A DNA stretch of 64,000 nucleotides. Source: Symmetrospora coprosmae (Eukaryota > Basidiomycota > Cystobasidiomycetes > Symmetrosporaceae). Both the position numbers and the translations under genes were made by a program. Each line of letters begins with the position of its first letter. The first letter of the stretch is position 1. The notes beneath the pieces are model-generated. The model did no database searches and had not been told where the DNA came from. It worked only from the letters and a program-made list of their open reading frames with translations. The stretch is from the NCBI GenBank assembly GCA_008802785.1, contig VUYT01000002.1, forward strand, positions 248,001 through 312,000, in the 5' to 3' direction. Shown here in pieces: positions 43,501 to 55,581 of this stretch.

Positions 43501-46500
43501 GCTCCTCATGGCCGTCTTCGACGCAGGAAAGAAAGAGGCTGCCACCTTCCAGCAATACGCCATCATGATCTTGCGACATGTCGTCGAGAACAAGACCATC
43601 GTCAAGGGTCTGCTAGAGAAGCACGTTGAGGCCTGGTTGACCAAGCCCAAACGCACTCAAGATTCAGGCACGTTCGTTCGTGATCTAGGGCCGGATGCCA
43701 ATCGGGACACGACCGCCTTTATCGAAGTCACCGAAGAGCTATGCAGGCTCGAAGCAGGCGATACCATCGCTCGAAAGAAGCCGTCAGCGCCAGAAGGAGA
43801 CGACGCAATGAAGGCAGAGCCTTCAGCTTCCAAAGAAAGTGGCATGCAAATCGACGAGCTTTCCAAGTCTCTGCCGTCTCTCGTCGCACCGACATCCGAG
43901 ATCGAAACGCTCATGCACTTCCTCCTCCATGAGGCGGTCACAGCTTCGACATCGGTCATACAGGCCACGCAGGAAGCATCAGCTTCGGGTACCGAGGCCT
44001 CGACTAGCGCCACTTCGACATCGCAGACATCCCTTTTGCCTACCAGCTCAGCCATGTCTGAAGCGCCTACATCAGAGACTGCAGCAGCCGTGCCTGCGGG
44101 AGATAAGACGGACGAGCCGGCGCCCAAGACGCTGCAGGACTACATGTATTCGACTTTCATCCTCACCGCGATCGGCGAACTTGTCGCTTCCTACACCCCT
44201 TGCAAGCTCGGCTTGCTCAGCTACACGAAGCGGAAGTCAGATGTAGCAAGCACTGCTGGTCCTCAGTCGGTCTCTCGGCCAGGCAAGCACAAGCCTTTCT
44301 TCCTGCAGTACCTGCTCAACGAGCTTCTGCCGACTGGCGCGCTCACGCCTGGAAGGAGTGTCGAGTCACGCAAACGCTTTGCTCTCTCGACCCAGGCCAT
44401 TGGTGTCGTGATCAACATGTGCACGGACCCAATCCGCACGGCAGCCGACAAGGAAGAGTCCTCGCCTGATGTCTCGACAGTCAGGAAGTCAGTGCTCGAT
44501 GCTATCGCCAAGGCTTTCCGAGAAGCCGCCTCGACGTCAACCGAGGCGATGAATGCGAGGTACGGTCGTATCGCGGCCCTGTCTCACCTTTGCTCGCGAC
44601 TCCTAGCTCCGCCTATTCCAACGGGCGCAACTCCAGCGAGCAGGCAGACGAGCGAGCTCTCGCTTCACATGGCAAAGCTCATGTTGGAGAAGAATTTCGC
44701 CGTTGTTCTCACCAATGCCCTTGCGGACGTCGACCTCAACTATCCTCAGGTGCAGAATCTGATTGACGCGATCCTATCGCCACTAGAGCATCTCACAAAG
44801 CTCGTCACAAAGATCGGGCGTCCTGTTGACAAGCCTGCCGGCTCATCGGCCACAGCGGATGCGGGGGTTTTCAGTGCCCTCCCTGCTGCCCTTCCTGTCG
44901 AGATCGTCGATGATGTTCCCGAAGATGACGCGTCCTCGATGGAGGACGAGATGATGAACGAGGGCGACGAGGAGCACGAAGAGGAGCAGATCGACGAGGA
45001 AGGTGCTGATGTCTACCGCAACTCCGCTCTGGGCATGTTCGAGGGCGAACTCGAGCCCGCCAACCACGACGAACAGTACATGTCTGACGAAGAGATGGAG
45101 GATGGCATGGAAGGAGAATGGGACGAGGAGGAAGACGACATGATGGATGAAGAAGGCGTCGTCCCGAGGTGAGCATCTCAGCGTCAGGCTTTTCCGGCTT
45201 GGTATGGATTGCTGAATCTTCCGACCCGTCCTGTGCCTGCATCAGCGATGTGAGCGACGACTCCGAGGCCGAAGAGGAAGAGATGGCAATGGCCAACGAG
45301 ATGCGGGACGCTCTCGATGGCGAGGACGACGACATGGAGTCGAGCTCGGAAGATGATGATGACCAAGACGAAGACGAGGACGATGGCGATGACCACCACG
45401 GACACGGGCATGTCCACATGCTAGACGATGACGAGGGTATCGAAGTCTTCGACGACGATGACGAGGGACAGGATGTCGGCGATATTCAGGCCGAGCTCTC
45501 GGCAGCCCTCCAGAATGGCCAGCTTGAGCCTGTTGACGACTTCACAGCTCAGCTCATCAATGAACAGATGGACCAGATGGGTCAACCGGACAACGGAGGC
45601 ATGATCCAGGTCGCAGCAGGCGGTGCCGGCTGGGACGGACCTCCTGGTGGCCCGGTGGGGGACGATGATGAGGACGACATGGAGGGAGATGGTCAGGGCG
45701 CGGACGACGCCTACGACGAGGACGATGATGATGACGAGGACGAGCTTGGAGATGAGGAAGGAGGTGGACCGCCCGGCCATTTCGACGTCAATGAAATGTT
45801 CCAGGACCTCATGGGTGGCGCTCCACCTCCGCCAGGCTCGAATGTGCAGCTCGCGCTCATGGGCGGACCTCCGGGAGCCGAGCAGCCTATCTTCTCCGTC
45901 GACCTCGGGGCCAATGGTAAGTGTAGCCATCCTCGATGAGCTGCCTGAGCCCCATACGAAGTTACTGATTTTCGATCCTCATAGCCGCCCTGAACCCCAC
46001 GTCTCGACGAACAGGTGCTGGAACTTCCGGCAGAGCCGCAGCGGGGGCTCTGGGCCAGCACTCCCTTCTGGTCGACCAGAGCGATGCTGGACGCCAGCGC
46101 GGACGCGGCGACTTTGCAGGTAGCAGCAGAAGCTCGCGACGAAGCGGACGCCAGGGTGCCGAGTACAACGAGTTCGTCTCGTCGATCGAAGGCCTCTTCG
46201 GCGCAGGAAGCTCGCAACTGCTCGAACAGGTTTTCGGCAATATCCAGGGAGGCGGCGCTCTGGCTGGCGGCGGTCCCATCGGCGGGGCGGCACCTATGGG
46301 CGCTGTACCCACGGGTGCGGCCGGCCAGGCCTTCCTGCAGAACCTCTTTGGTGGGCGTCACGGCGCACATGCATCCTCATCGAGACACCGGAACGCAGCG
46401 CAAGCGGGCCGCACTGATGGCCAGGCAGCAGCTGCCAACGAGGCCCATCTCGTCAATGAAGCCATCACCAACCCTGTCTGGGTACCGGCCACGACACAGG

Positions 46501-49500
46501 AGCGCTGGACGGAGGAGGCAGTCCTCTTCACTGGCGGTATGCAGCCTACCGAGAAGACACAGCTCATTGCCAGGAGGGTAACTACCACGCTGCTCCCGGA
46601 GAAGCGGAAGCGACAGAAGGAGCAGGAAGAGAAAGATGCAAAGGAGAAGGCGGAGAGACTAAAGGAACTTGAGGAGCAGAATGCCAAGGCGGTAGAGGAA
46701 GAGAAGAAATGGCGGGCCGAACAGGAGGCTGCCAAGGCGATGGAGTCGTCAACAGCGGACGCGGAGGAGTCTGCAGAGGCGCCTGCTCCGGTAGCGTCAG
46801 CAACGGAGGCTCAGGCCGAGGCGATGGAGACGGAAGAGGCATCAACTGCGACGCCTGCACAGGGAGTTACTGAGACTGCTGCACCAGCTGCTGTAGCTCC
46901 CCAGACTCCTGCTCCTGCAGCGGCCACTGCAGCCGGCAGCTCTGACAGGCCGAATTGGCGTGAGCGGGTTGCACGAAGGCGTCAGGAGCAGGCTGCTGCG
47001 CAGGCAACCCAGCAGGTTCAGCCATCGCCATCGACCTCAGCCTCAGCGCAACTCCCGGGGACAGTCTCCTCAGCAGTCCCGAGCGACCTTTCAGAGGTGT
47101 TGAATTTGGCTTCCCGCCTGGCGACCGTGGATGCCGCCAGGGCGAGCGGTACAAGCACTCCGTCGGCACCTGGCGCTCCGGCTGTATCCGATCCCATGCA
47201 AGTTGAGCAAGACGCTGTACCAGCACAGGCTGCCAGTGCTCAACAAGTAGAGACGCAGGACCAGGCTATGGAAGACGTGCAGACGACTGCTGAAATGGCT
47301 CAGCCAGAAATAGAAGAGGCAGAAGCGCCCCACGCTGGCCCGTCTACAGCCGCTGCACCGTCAGGCCGCATCATGATCGAGATCAGAGGTAACATGGTCG
47401 ATATCACCGATACTGGTATCGATCCGACTTTCCTCGAGGCTCTCCCGGACGATATGCGCGAAGAGTCAGTTGCTACTACCCTGCTTTGCACAGCTGCTGT
47501 CGCTGTGATCCAGATGCTGACAATTTCTTGCATTCCGGCCGTGCAGAGTGCTAAACCAGCACTTCCGTGAGACGCGTGCGGCCCGAGCGCCCCCGACGCA
47601 GCAGGTCCCCACAACGATCAGTTCCGAGTTTCTCGATGCTCTTCCTCCCGAGATGCGAGCCGAGGTCCTCGCGCAGGAAGCTTTGGAGCGCGCACGAATC
47701 CATGCTCAGGAGCAAGCTGCTGCCCAGCCAGCACAAGGTAGCCAAGCAGCAGCGTCGGCTGCGTCAGGCCCGGTCGACGGAGAAGGAGGTCAAGCACCCG
47801 CGCCACCGCCAGAAGATGCTGATGCTGATGCTGGCGCAGGTGCGCCGGCGCAGCCCGCTGCAGAGGCAGGCAACGGCGGCATGGTCGAGATGGACCCTGT
47901 CGCGTTCCTCGCAACCCTGCCGCCAGACCTTCGAGAGACTGTCCTTCTGGAGCAGGGAGAGGACATGCTTGCCCTGTTGCCGCCGGAGATTGTTGCAGAG
48001 TGAGTGACAAGCACAGTACGCGAGGGAGAACGCGCGTCATATGCTGACGCTCGGAGTGACAGGTACGAGGCGTTGCAGCGAAGAGAGATGCAGGCGCAGT
48101 CTGGCCTACGACGCGTGGTCAGGCGGGCGGGCATGGGAGACGGACTCGGCCGGATGCTGCCGGGATCCAGCTCGGCTGCGAGGAGACTTGCGGCTGCTGG
48201 AGCGATTCCAGCCGTGACGACCGTCAAGCGAGAGGCTGTCCAGCTGCTCGACCGGTCGGGCGTTGCCACACTGGTCCGACTTCTCTTCTTCCCGCCCCCG
48301 CTCAAGAAGAATGCGCTTCAGCACATTCTCATCAACCTGTGCGAGAACACCAAGACGCGCATCGATCTCATCAACCTCCTTCTCACTATCCTGCACGACG
48401 GGACCAAAGAGGGCGGCGCAGGCGGCGCGATCGTCGATCGCACATTCTCGCAGATGTCGCTCACCAAGCCAGGAGGTCCCGGCAGCGCGAAGCCCGTCTC
48501 GAAGGGTAAAGGCAGCACGATCCCGCCCAGCACACCTGGTGTTCAGATGCAAGGACAGACGCCGGGCACGCCTTCCATCCCGGGTCTTCCGCCGTCGCTC
48601 GTCTCGGCCGGACCGGGCGAGAACATTCCGAATCTGGTGGTGCAGCGCTCCCTCGAGGCTCTCGCGTACCTTGTCGCCGCCAACGAGTCCAGTGCCGTCT
48701 TCTTCCTTACGGAGCAGGATCTCTTGCTGAGCGTCGGCGGTACTGGCAGTAGTAGTACCGCAACTGGCAAGAAGGCTCCTGGGACAGGCAAGCGGGACAA
48801 GGGCAAGGGCCGAGCCAGCGAGGCTGCGGCTGCGGCTGCTGGCACGGCAAGCAGCCGGACCTACCCGATTGTCGTGCTCCTCTCCCTGCTCGACCGCGAG
48901 AGCCTGACCAAGTCGGCCAGCATCATGGAAGCTCTCACTCGGCTTCTCGCACACATCACCATACCCCTTCGGAACCTCGAGGCCAACAAGAAGAAGGTCG
49001 AGGAGGAAGAAGCGGCCAAAGCTGAGGACAAGAGGAAGAAAGAGGCGGAAGAGGCGGAAGCGGCCAAGCAGAAGGCAGAGGCAGAGCCTAGCGGGGATGC
49101 AACTGTAGCAGCAACTGGAGCGCGCGCGAGCGCGGACGTCCCGAAGTCTGCCGAGAAGAAGGCCGACGATAGCGCCGCCGCTTCGTCCGCGACTAGCAAG
49201 CTCCTCACCAAGGCGCCTACCATCCCTACCAACTACCTGCGGATGATTGTCAACATCCTCGATCTGGGCGAGTGCAGTGCCAAGATGTTCTCTGCAGCGC
49301 TTGGCCTGATCAACAACATCTGGCTCCTGCCCGAGGCGCGCAAGATCATTTCGACCGAGCTCATTGCGCTCGCGCAGCGGTACGGGCAGAACCTGATTGG
49401 CGACCTGGAGGAGCTCGAGGGCGCGCTTACCCCTGCTGCTGGCGGGAACGGGGCGGTCGACAGCAGCAAGCAGTCGGCGTCGCTGGGCAAGTTCAGCCAG

Positions 49501-52500
49501 GCGAGCTCGAACCAGGCAAAGATCCTGCGCGTGCTCAAGACGATTGAGCATGCAAAGCAGCAGCAGGCCAAGCTGGCAAAGAAGAAGAAGGAGGAGGAGG
49601 AGAGGCTCAAGGCGGAGAAGGCCGTCAAGGAGAAGGCAAAAACCAAGGAGGCCGAGCGCGAGGTTGCTGCGGGTCCGTCAGGTCAGACGGAAGCGGAAGG
49701 CACCGCGCAGGGTGCGGCCCCAGCAGAGGAAATTGCAGCGCAGACCGAGGCCGCTGAGCCGGAGGAGATCCTCAACAATGTCGATGAGCTCTATGACGGC
49801 TTTGACTTTTCGCCGCTGTGGACCAAGCTCAGCGACTGCCTGCACGTCATTGAGAAGCAGGAGGACGTGTCCAACGCGGGCACGCTGTTGCCGCTCATTG
49901 AGGCGTTCTTGCTGGTGTCGAGCTGGTGAGTCAACTCGCACCCCGGCTTGCAGTAGCGATGTGAAGGGCATCAGAGCTGAGCTGATGTGACGTGTCCTGC
50001 TTTCATCAGGGGACTCGAAGGATTCGAGGGTTTCAGCGCTGAGACGCCGTCAATGTTGCCCGCGACTGCGACGAGGCAAAGCCTGTCTCCGGGCGTTCAG
50101 CCCGTCATCATCTAGGGTGCGACTATCGACTTTGGAAAGGTCCGACTCCGACCGCGCGGCAGCCATGGAGAAAGCCAGAATGCACCAGACTTCCAGATAC
50201 ATTCAATGTAAAGCATAGCACGCAATCCCTTAAAAGTAGTTCTTGCAGTAATGAGCAATGCAAAGCTTTGCCAGGTGTCTGCAATGTGTCCATCTGTCTG
50301 TCCGTCTGACCTACCTGCCACTGCGCGCCTTGCGGGTCTCCCTCGCATGACGCGCCTTGCCTTGCTTGCTTGCTCGACTGTGCCTGGCCGACCTTCTTCG
50401 TCCTCCACTGGAGCAGTCTCACACCCTGAGGCAGTGCGCGAGCGAGAGCGAGAGCGAGATGGACGAGGATCTTCCGCCTGGGCATGCAGCATCGTCCTCA
50501 GTGGGTGCAGACGGCGAGGTGCAGCATCCAACAGCGACAGCACAGTCAGGAGCAGGGGCAGCAGCAGGAGCAGGAGCAGGAACAGGAACAGGAACAAGGA
50601 CAGGAACTGCGACAGGCAGCACCAGCAATGGCAGCGCACCAATACCACCCTCCAGTGGCTTTGCGGTCAGCCTCAATAGTGGTACAGCAGCATCCCGGCC
50701 CGTGGTGTCCAACCTGGAACGGGCCAAAGTGACCTCACCGACGTTTGAGCGGAGCAATCCGCTGAGCATGCGCGTCGCTGCGAGGCCCGGTGCCGGTGGT
50801 AGTACGATAGCAGGTGGCAGCTCGAGGAGCAGGAGAGGGCCTTCCGCAGAGGGTGCCGCTGCTGCTGCGGTGGACGTGCAACAGCAGCCTGAGGGTAGCA
50901 GCGGCAGCTCGGGCACCAGCACGGCAAACGCAAAGGGCAAAGGCCCTGCTGCGGCGTCAGAACAGGATACCGCAATGGTGCCAGTCGTCGAGCCAAAGGA
51001 AGCCATCCGGCAGCAATTCCATGTGCGTTCACGGCTACTGTAACCTCTGTTGAATGCAGACCCTCGACCCGCCAAGTGTCGCTGACATCCTGTGTCCCGG
51101 TACCTTTGCGCATCCAGGCCTTCAGCGCCCACAAGCGGACCCTCAATACCCTCATCCGCAACAGTGAGCTTTCTTCGTTGCTGCGCTCAGCCGCGGGCCT
51201 TCTTGCCAGTCGGCCAGGCACAGGATGATTCGCTGAGCGCACTTATGGTTAAACCCCGCAGACCCCGGTCTCATGTCTGGGACCTTCTCTGTGCTCATCC
51301 AGAACCCGAAAGTCCTCGACTTTGACAACAAACGCTCCTACTTTCAGCGGCAGCTGCATAAGCGCTCACGCGATGCGTACGGCAACCCGCGCGAGCACTA
51401 TGGCTCGCTGCAAGTCAACGTCCGCCGCGCGCACGTCTTTGAGGACTCGTTCCACAAGCTACAAGGGAGATCCGCAGAGGAGATCCGGTACGGCAAGCTC
51501 AATGTCAAGTTCTACGAGGAGGAGGGTGTCGATGCCGGAGGTGTCACGAGGGAGTGGTTTCAGGTCCTCACGAAGCAGATGTTCAATCCGAATTACGCCC
51601 TCTGGTGTGCGTTTCAATCCCGTGCTACAGTCGTGCACAGACGATCGAAAAGGCAGCGGCTGATAGCGGTCCCTCCTAACCTCTCCCTCTCCCTCAGCAC
51701 CATGTGCGGCAGACCGCCTCACGTACACGCCACATCGCGGATCTGCGGTGAACGCCGAGCATCTCCTGTGGTTCCGCTTCATCGGCCGCATCATCGGAAA
51801 AGCCATCTACGATGGCCGGCTGCTCGACGCGTACTTCACGCGGTCCATGTACAAGCACATCCTTGGTCGGCCAGTCGACTACCGGGACGTCGAGAGCATC
51901 GACCCAGAGTACTACAACTCGCTCGTGTGGATGCTCGAGAACGACATTACGGACGTGCTGGACCAGACATTCAGCGTCGAGGCGGACGATTTCGGCGAGA
52001 TGAAGGTCATCGAGCTCCTCCCCGATGGCGCCAACATTCCCGTCACGCAGGAAAACAAGATCGAGTACGTCAAGCTCATCACGGAGCAGAAGCTCACAAA
52101 GAGCATCCAGGAGCAGATCGACGCCTTCCTCAAGGGCTTTTACGAAATTGTCCCGAAAGAGCTCGTGCAGCTCTTTAGCGATTCTGAGCTTGAGCTGCTC
52201 ATCTCTGGGTGAGTGCGGGCTATGGTATCGCATCGAAGCGCACCGCACCACCGCACCGCACCCGGGCGCTTGAGAGATGAGGCTGACTGCTCGCTGGACC
52301 CGATGCAGACTGCCGGACATCGATGTCGACGAATGGCGCGGGGCGACGGTCTATCACAACATCTCGAGCACGTCCAATTCCGTCACCTGGTTCTGGCGCG
52401 CAGTCCGCTCTTTCGACCAAACGGAACGTGCAAAGCTTCTGCAGTTCTGTACGGGATCGAGCAGAGTCCCGTGAGTGCGAATCAGCAGTCTAGGCAGGCA

Positions 52501-52838
52501 GGTTGCCGAAGGTCTGTGCCGCGCTGACTTCCCATCTCGCTGGGCTCGCTTTGAATAGGCTGGAAGGGTTTGGAGCATTGCAGGGAGTGCAAGGCAATAC
52601 CAAATTCACCATCGTGGCGTACGTCACAAGACCGCCTTTCCTCCCTTGCTAAGTGTGTCGGTCAACTGATGTCTGGATTTCTGGAACTATTGACAGAGCC
52701 CACCAGGAAGGGACGCTCCCGACAGCGCACACCTGCTTCAACCAGATGGACTTGCCCAACTACTCGTCGTACGAGGAACTGCGGAAGATGGTTGTCCTCG
52801 CCATCACAGAGGGCAACGAAGGCTTTGGTTTCGCATGA
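37545..52838 (+). CDS. TOM1: HECT E3 ubiquitin ligase, TOM1/HUWE1/UREB1
   Basis: Giant ubiquitin ligase acting on histones, ribosomal and cell-cycle proteins in nucleus and cytosol. Twenty exons: 37545-37586, 37725-38087, 38174-38915, 38999-39259, 39339-39911, 39985-40631, 40703-41522, 41589-45168, 45246-45916, 45985-47464, 47547-47999, 48063-49925, 50010-50103, 50417-51022, 51118-51163, 51262-51606, 51698-52208, 52309-52470, 52559-52618 and 52697-52838; all phases close, about 4,486 residues. DUF908/DUF913-type repeats come first (ELYHW-like [30 protein letters not shown]). A UBA domain follows near residue 1395 ([19 protein letters not shown]), then long Asp/Glu stretches around 44930-45760 and the [15 protein letters not shown] motif. 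The HECT domain ends with catalytic [10 protein letters not shown] (Cys near residue 4453) and GFGFA. The intron 50104-50416 is long and its donor weak. Confidence 0.96.
50530..50620 (+). repeat. Hexamer-like repeat inside TOM1 exon 14
   Basis: Degenerate CAGGAG/CAGGAA units encode an Ala-Gly then Gly-Thr alternating run ([16 protein letters not shown]) in a disordered linker before the HECT domain. Such runs vary in length between strains in many fungi, which is family knowledge rather than something seen here. Confidence 0.75.
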
Positions 52839-53258
52839 GAAGCCTGCACTGCGTGAAAGACCGGTCGCCAAGAGACCTCGGATGGAGAAGGAATCGTGCT
52901 GCCTCGACGTGCATGTACCTCTAGTGTATGCATACCTCGCTGACTCGCTCTGGCAACTTCTCCGGGAAAGGAGACAGAAAGCACACGGGCGCCCTTGGCA
53001 AGGCACTGACGGCTCGGTCCCGGACGCCACTGCCAGCTCACTGAGGCGACATGCTTGTGCCCCGCAAGGCATCCGACTGATCGCATCCCTTTGTGCAGAT
53101 GCGGAACCCCGCCGCTAGGAAACACGCCCAATGCCCCGGCACCGACCTGGCACGCCGCGTCAATCGGCGATGTGTACCTGAACCGACTGATCCGCTGATT
53201 GCAATACGGCTCTAACTGTCCTTCCGACCGGAGAGTCGAGAGGTGGAGCACCTTCACG
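52839..53258. other. Intergenic region between TOM1 and membrane protein gene
   Basis: This stretch of 420 bp holds the TOM1 3' untranslated region and the next promoter. Nothing else recognised. Confidence 0.35.
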
Positions 53259-55203
53259 ATGGTATCGTGTTGGCAAAAGCAAGGCTACTTGATTCTTAGC
53301 CTTTGTCTGCTTGCGAGCTGGCTAGCACGAGTCGCTGGTCAAGCCTCGGCGACCTGCACCACGGAGGAGTATGCCTGGTGGGCACGCTCCAGCATGGGAC
53401 TCAGAGACTGCAGCGGGGAGCGAGACTGATGAACTCTTCACATGTCAGGGCCAACACCGCCGAGGGCTTGTCGCCCTGCCAGACTGCCAATAGCCTTGTC
53501 AGCACATGCGGGATGGCGCCCTTCACGCAGTTGCCACCGGATGTGCCAATGTACGGCGGGCCTGGGGAAGGCGGCAATGCGTGCCTGTGCAACTTGGTAG
53601 AGTACAACCTGCTTCGGGTGAGGGCTGTGCGAGCCGACCTCAACGTGCAACGGGAGCGTTGACTGACACCGAGGACCTGCTCGCGTACAGGTCTGCGCAA
53701 TGTGCCAGGGTGCGCCGGCGGGGCCTCAGCACTATGTGCAGCCTTTCAAAGCTTGGGCGGAGCATTGCACGTCCAAAGATACTGTCGCCTTCCCCAATGA
53801 TGTCCCGGAAGGAACGACGATTCCGGGGTGGGCAGACAAAGGCGAGATCGCAGGCGACTGGAGCATCGACGTGCTAAAGGAGGCTGCAGCTCCTCCTCCT
53901 CCGCCTCAACCATCTTCTCCTTCGTCGGCGTCCCTCAGGGAGACGGAGCCTACAACGGCTGACGCGCAACCAACACCAGCCCCGACATCCCCGACTTCGT
54001 CTCAGTCTTCGGCTCCTCCTCCATCCTTGCAGCCGGCTGCCAGCCAGGTCCAGGCTTCGAATGTGAAGGCTGTACAACCGTCCCTTCCTCAGGAGTCCAC
54101 TAGCCACAGCCGCTCCTCCGCCCTTCCTGCATCAACCAGCTCATCACCGTCTTTGCAGTCCTCGCCAGGGTCAAATTCCTCCAAGGTGGCCAGTAAGATG
54201 CTGCCCATCGACGAGAAGGCAGCGTCGCTCTTGCCTCCTGATCCCGCGAGCATGCATGAGGATGCTATAGTGGGCGCGGCCTCGACGCTGAACTCGCAGA
54301 CGCCCCCGTCTGGCTTGCAAGCGATTCCTACCGTAGATGAGGCGACTCTTGATACAGCGAGTCTGTCGTCTTCCGATGCGCCTGTCTCGCCCACCCCGGC
54401 GCTTCTCGCCAGCACATCGTCGGACACAACAAGGACGGAGGCAGGGACACAAACCTCAGTACCGGCATCGAATGCTGATAGGAACGGCATACCGGTGCCG
54501 TCTTCCGCGTCGTCCGCCTTGATCGGGAGCTCGGATGACACGTCCGCACAAGCAGCTGAGGCGGAGGCCAGTGGAGCAGCGCCAATTACCGAGTTTGCCC
54601 TGAATGAAGAAGAGGAGCACGCGAACCGGATCAAGATCGCTGCCATCTCTGGTGGTGTCGCTGGAGCTGCGATCCTCGTTTATCTCGTCTTTCGTTGCTG
54701 GGGCTGCACACAGGCTCGCAGGAAGCACGCAAGAAATACTCTGGACACCAACGTATTCGAGCAGGTACGTTCGACAAGCATCGTTCCGAGTCGTGTGTGT
54801 ATTGTTGGCTGATCAAAATACATCCCGCTGGTAGACTCTGGACAGCAAGCGTGACCGGCGATCAACCTGGACAATACTGCGCGGCTCAATTATGCCCTGG
54901 CGCACCGCGGCACAACCATCGGTATCGGACCATGTCCCGCCAGTGCCTGCCCTGCCTGTCATGCACAGGAACCACGAGATACGCGACATCGAGGCTATGC
55001 CCGATGCCCTCCGGCCTGGATCGAGACGCGCGTCCCTTGAACAACAGGAAACGCTTCAGCCGCAAGTCAATAGCAATATTAACCAGTACCACAACACGGA
55101 TGGCAACATGCCTCTGCCGTCCATCCGCATCCACGAGCCGCCTCGCTCTCTCAGTCCTCCAGAGTATCTACCGGCGGAGGGGGAGCGCGCCAGCTGGATC
55201 TGA
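53259..55203 (+). CDS. Type I membrane protein with Cys-rich ectodomain (576 residues)
   Basis: Single-pass surface protein of a type common in basidiomycetes; the function is unknown. Exons 53259-53377, 53449-53617, 53691-54764 and 54835-55203. Signal peptide with hydrophobic core YLILSLCLLASWLARVAG, then a Cys-rich region of about 120 residues: ATCTTEEYAW, GLSPCQTANSLVSTCG, NACLCNLVEYNLLRVCAMCQGA and WAEHCTSK, about nine Cys. A 250-residue Pro/Ser/Thr stalk, probably O-glycosylated, leads to one span IAAISGGVAGAAILVYLVF, a CWGC and basic stop-transfer, and a cytosolic tail with SPPEYLPAEG. The SPCxxAxxLxxxC and CxCNxVxYxL pattern occurs in many uncharacterised basidiomycete membrane proteins. 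Intron acceptors are GTCAG, TACAG and GGTAG. Confidence 0.78.
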
Positions 55204-55581
55204 GGAAGCGAACGACACCAAAGCAGGACACGAGCAACTGTATATCTCGTTTCAGTCACCTTGTAGCCGTATCGGTCTCTATCCGCACGTCTGCCGCTAG
55301 CCAAGCTGCCCAAACTCGCGACCCAAAGCTACCCGAATCTCCGCTCCCACATGCTGCCCCGGCTACCCTTTGATGACTGTGCCCTTTGACCCGTCGCCAG
55401 AGAGCCAAAATGCGCCATGCACAGTTACCTCGCCCCGACCCGGCCCTGGCCTGACCTACTGTAGCTTGCAGCCTGGTCACTCGGCTCGGCTGTTCTCCTC
55501 AACCGCGCAACCCTGGTGGATGTGCTTGCATTCCTCTCTGGCCTTGCACGTAGCCAGAGAGTGCGAGCTACTCGTCTAGCT
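55204..55581. other. Intergenic region; 5' end of next gene unresolved
   Basis: This stretch of 378 bp lies between two membrane-protein genes. It may hold the true first exon, with the signal peptide, of the downstream gene; no candidate could be chosen with confidence. Confidence 0.35.

Noticed and set aside
48106-49551. Long minus-strand open frame of 481 codons opposite TOM1
   Set aside because: It is the mirror of TOM1 exon 12; GC-rich coding sequence leaves the opposite strand open, and the peptide has no domain-like features.
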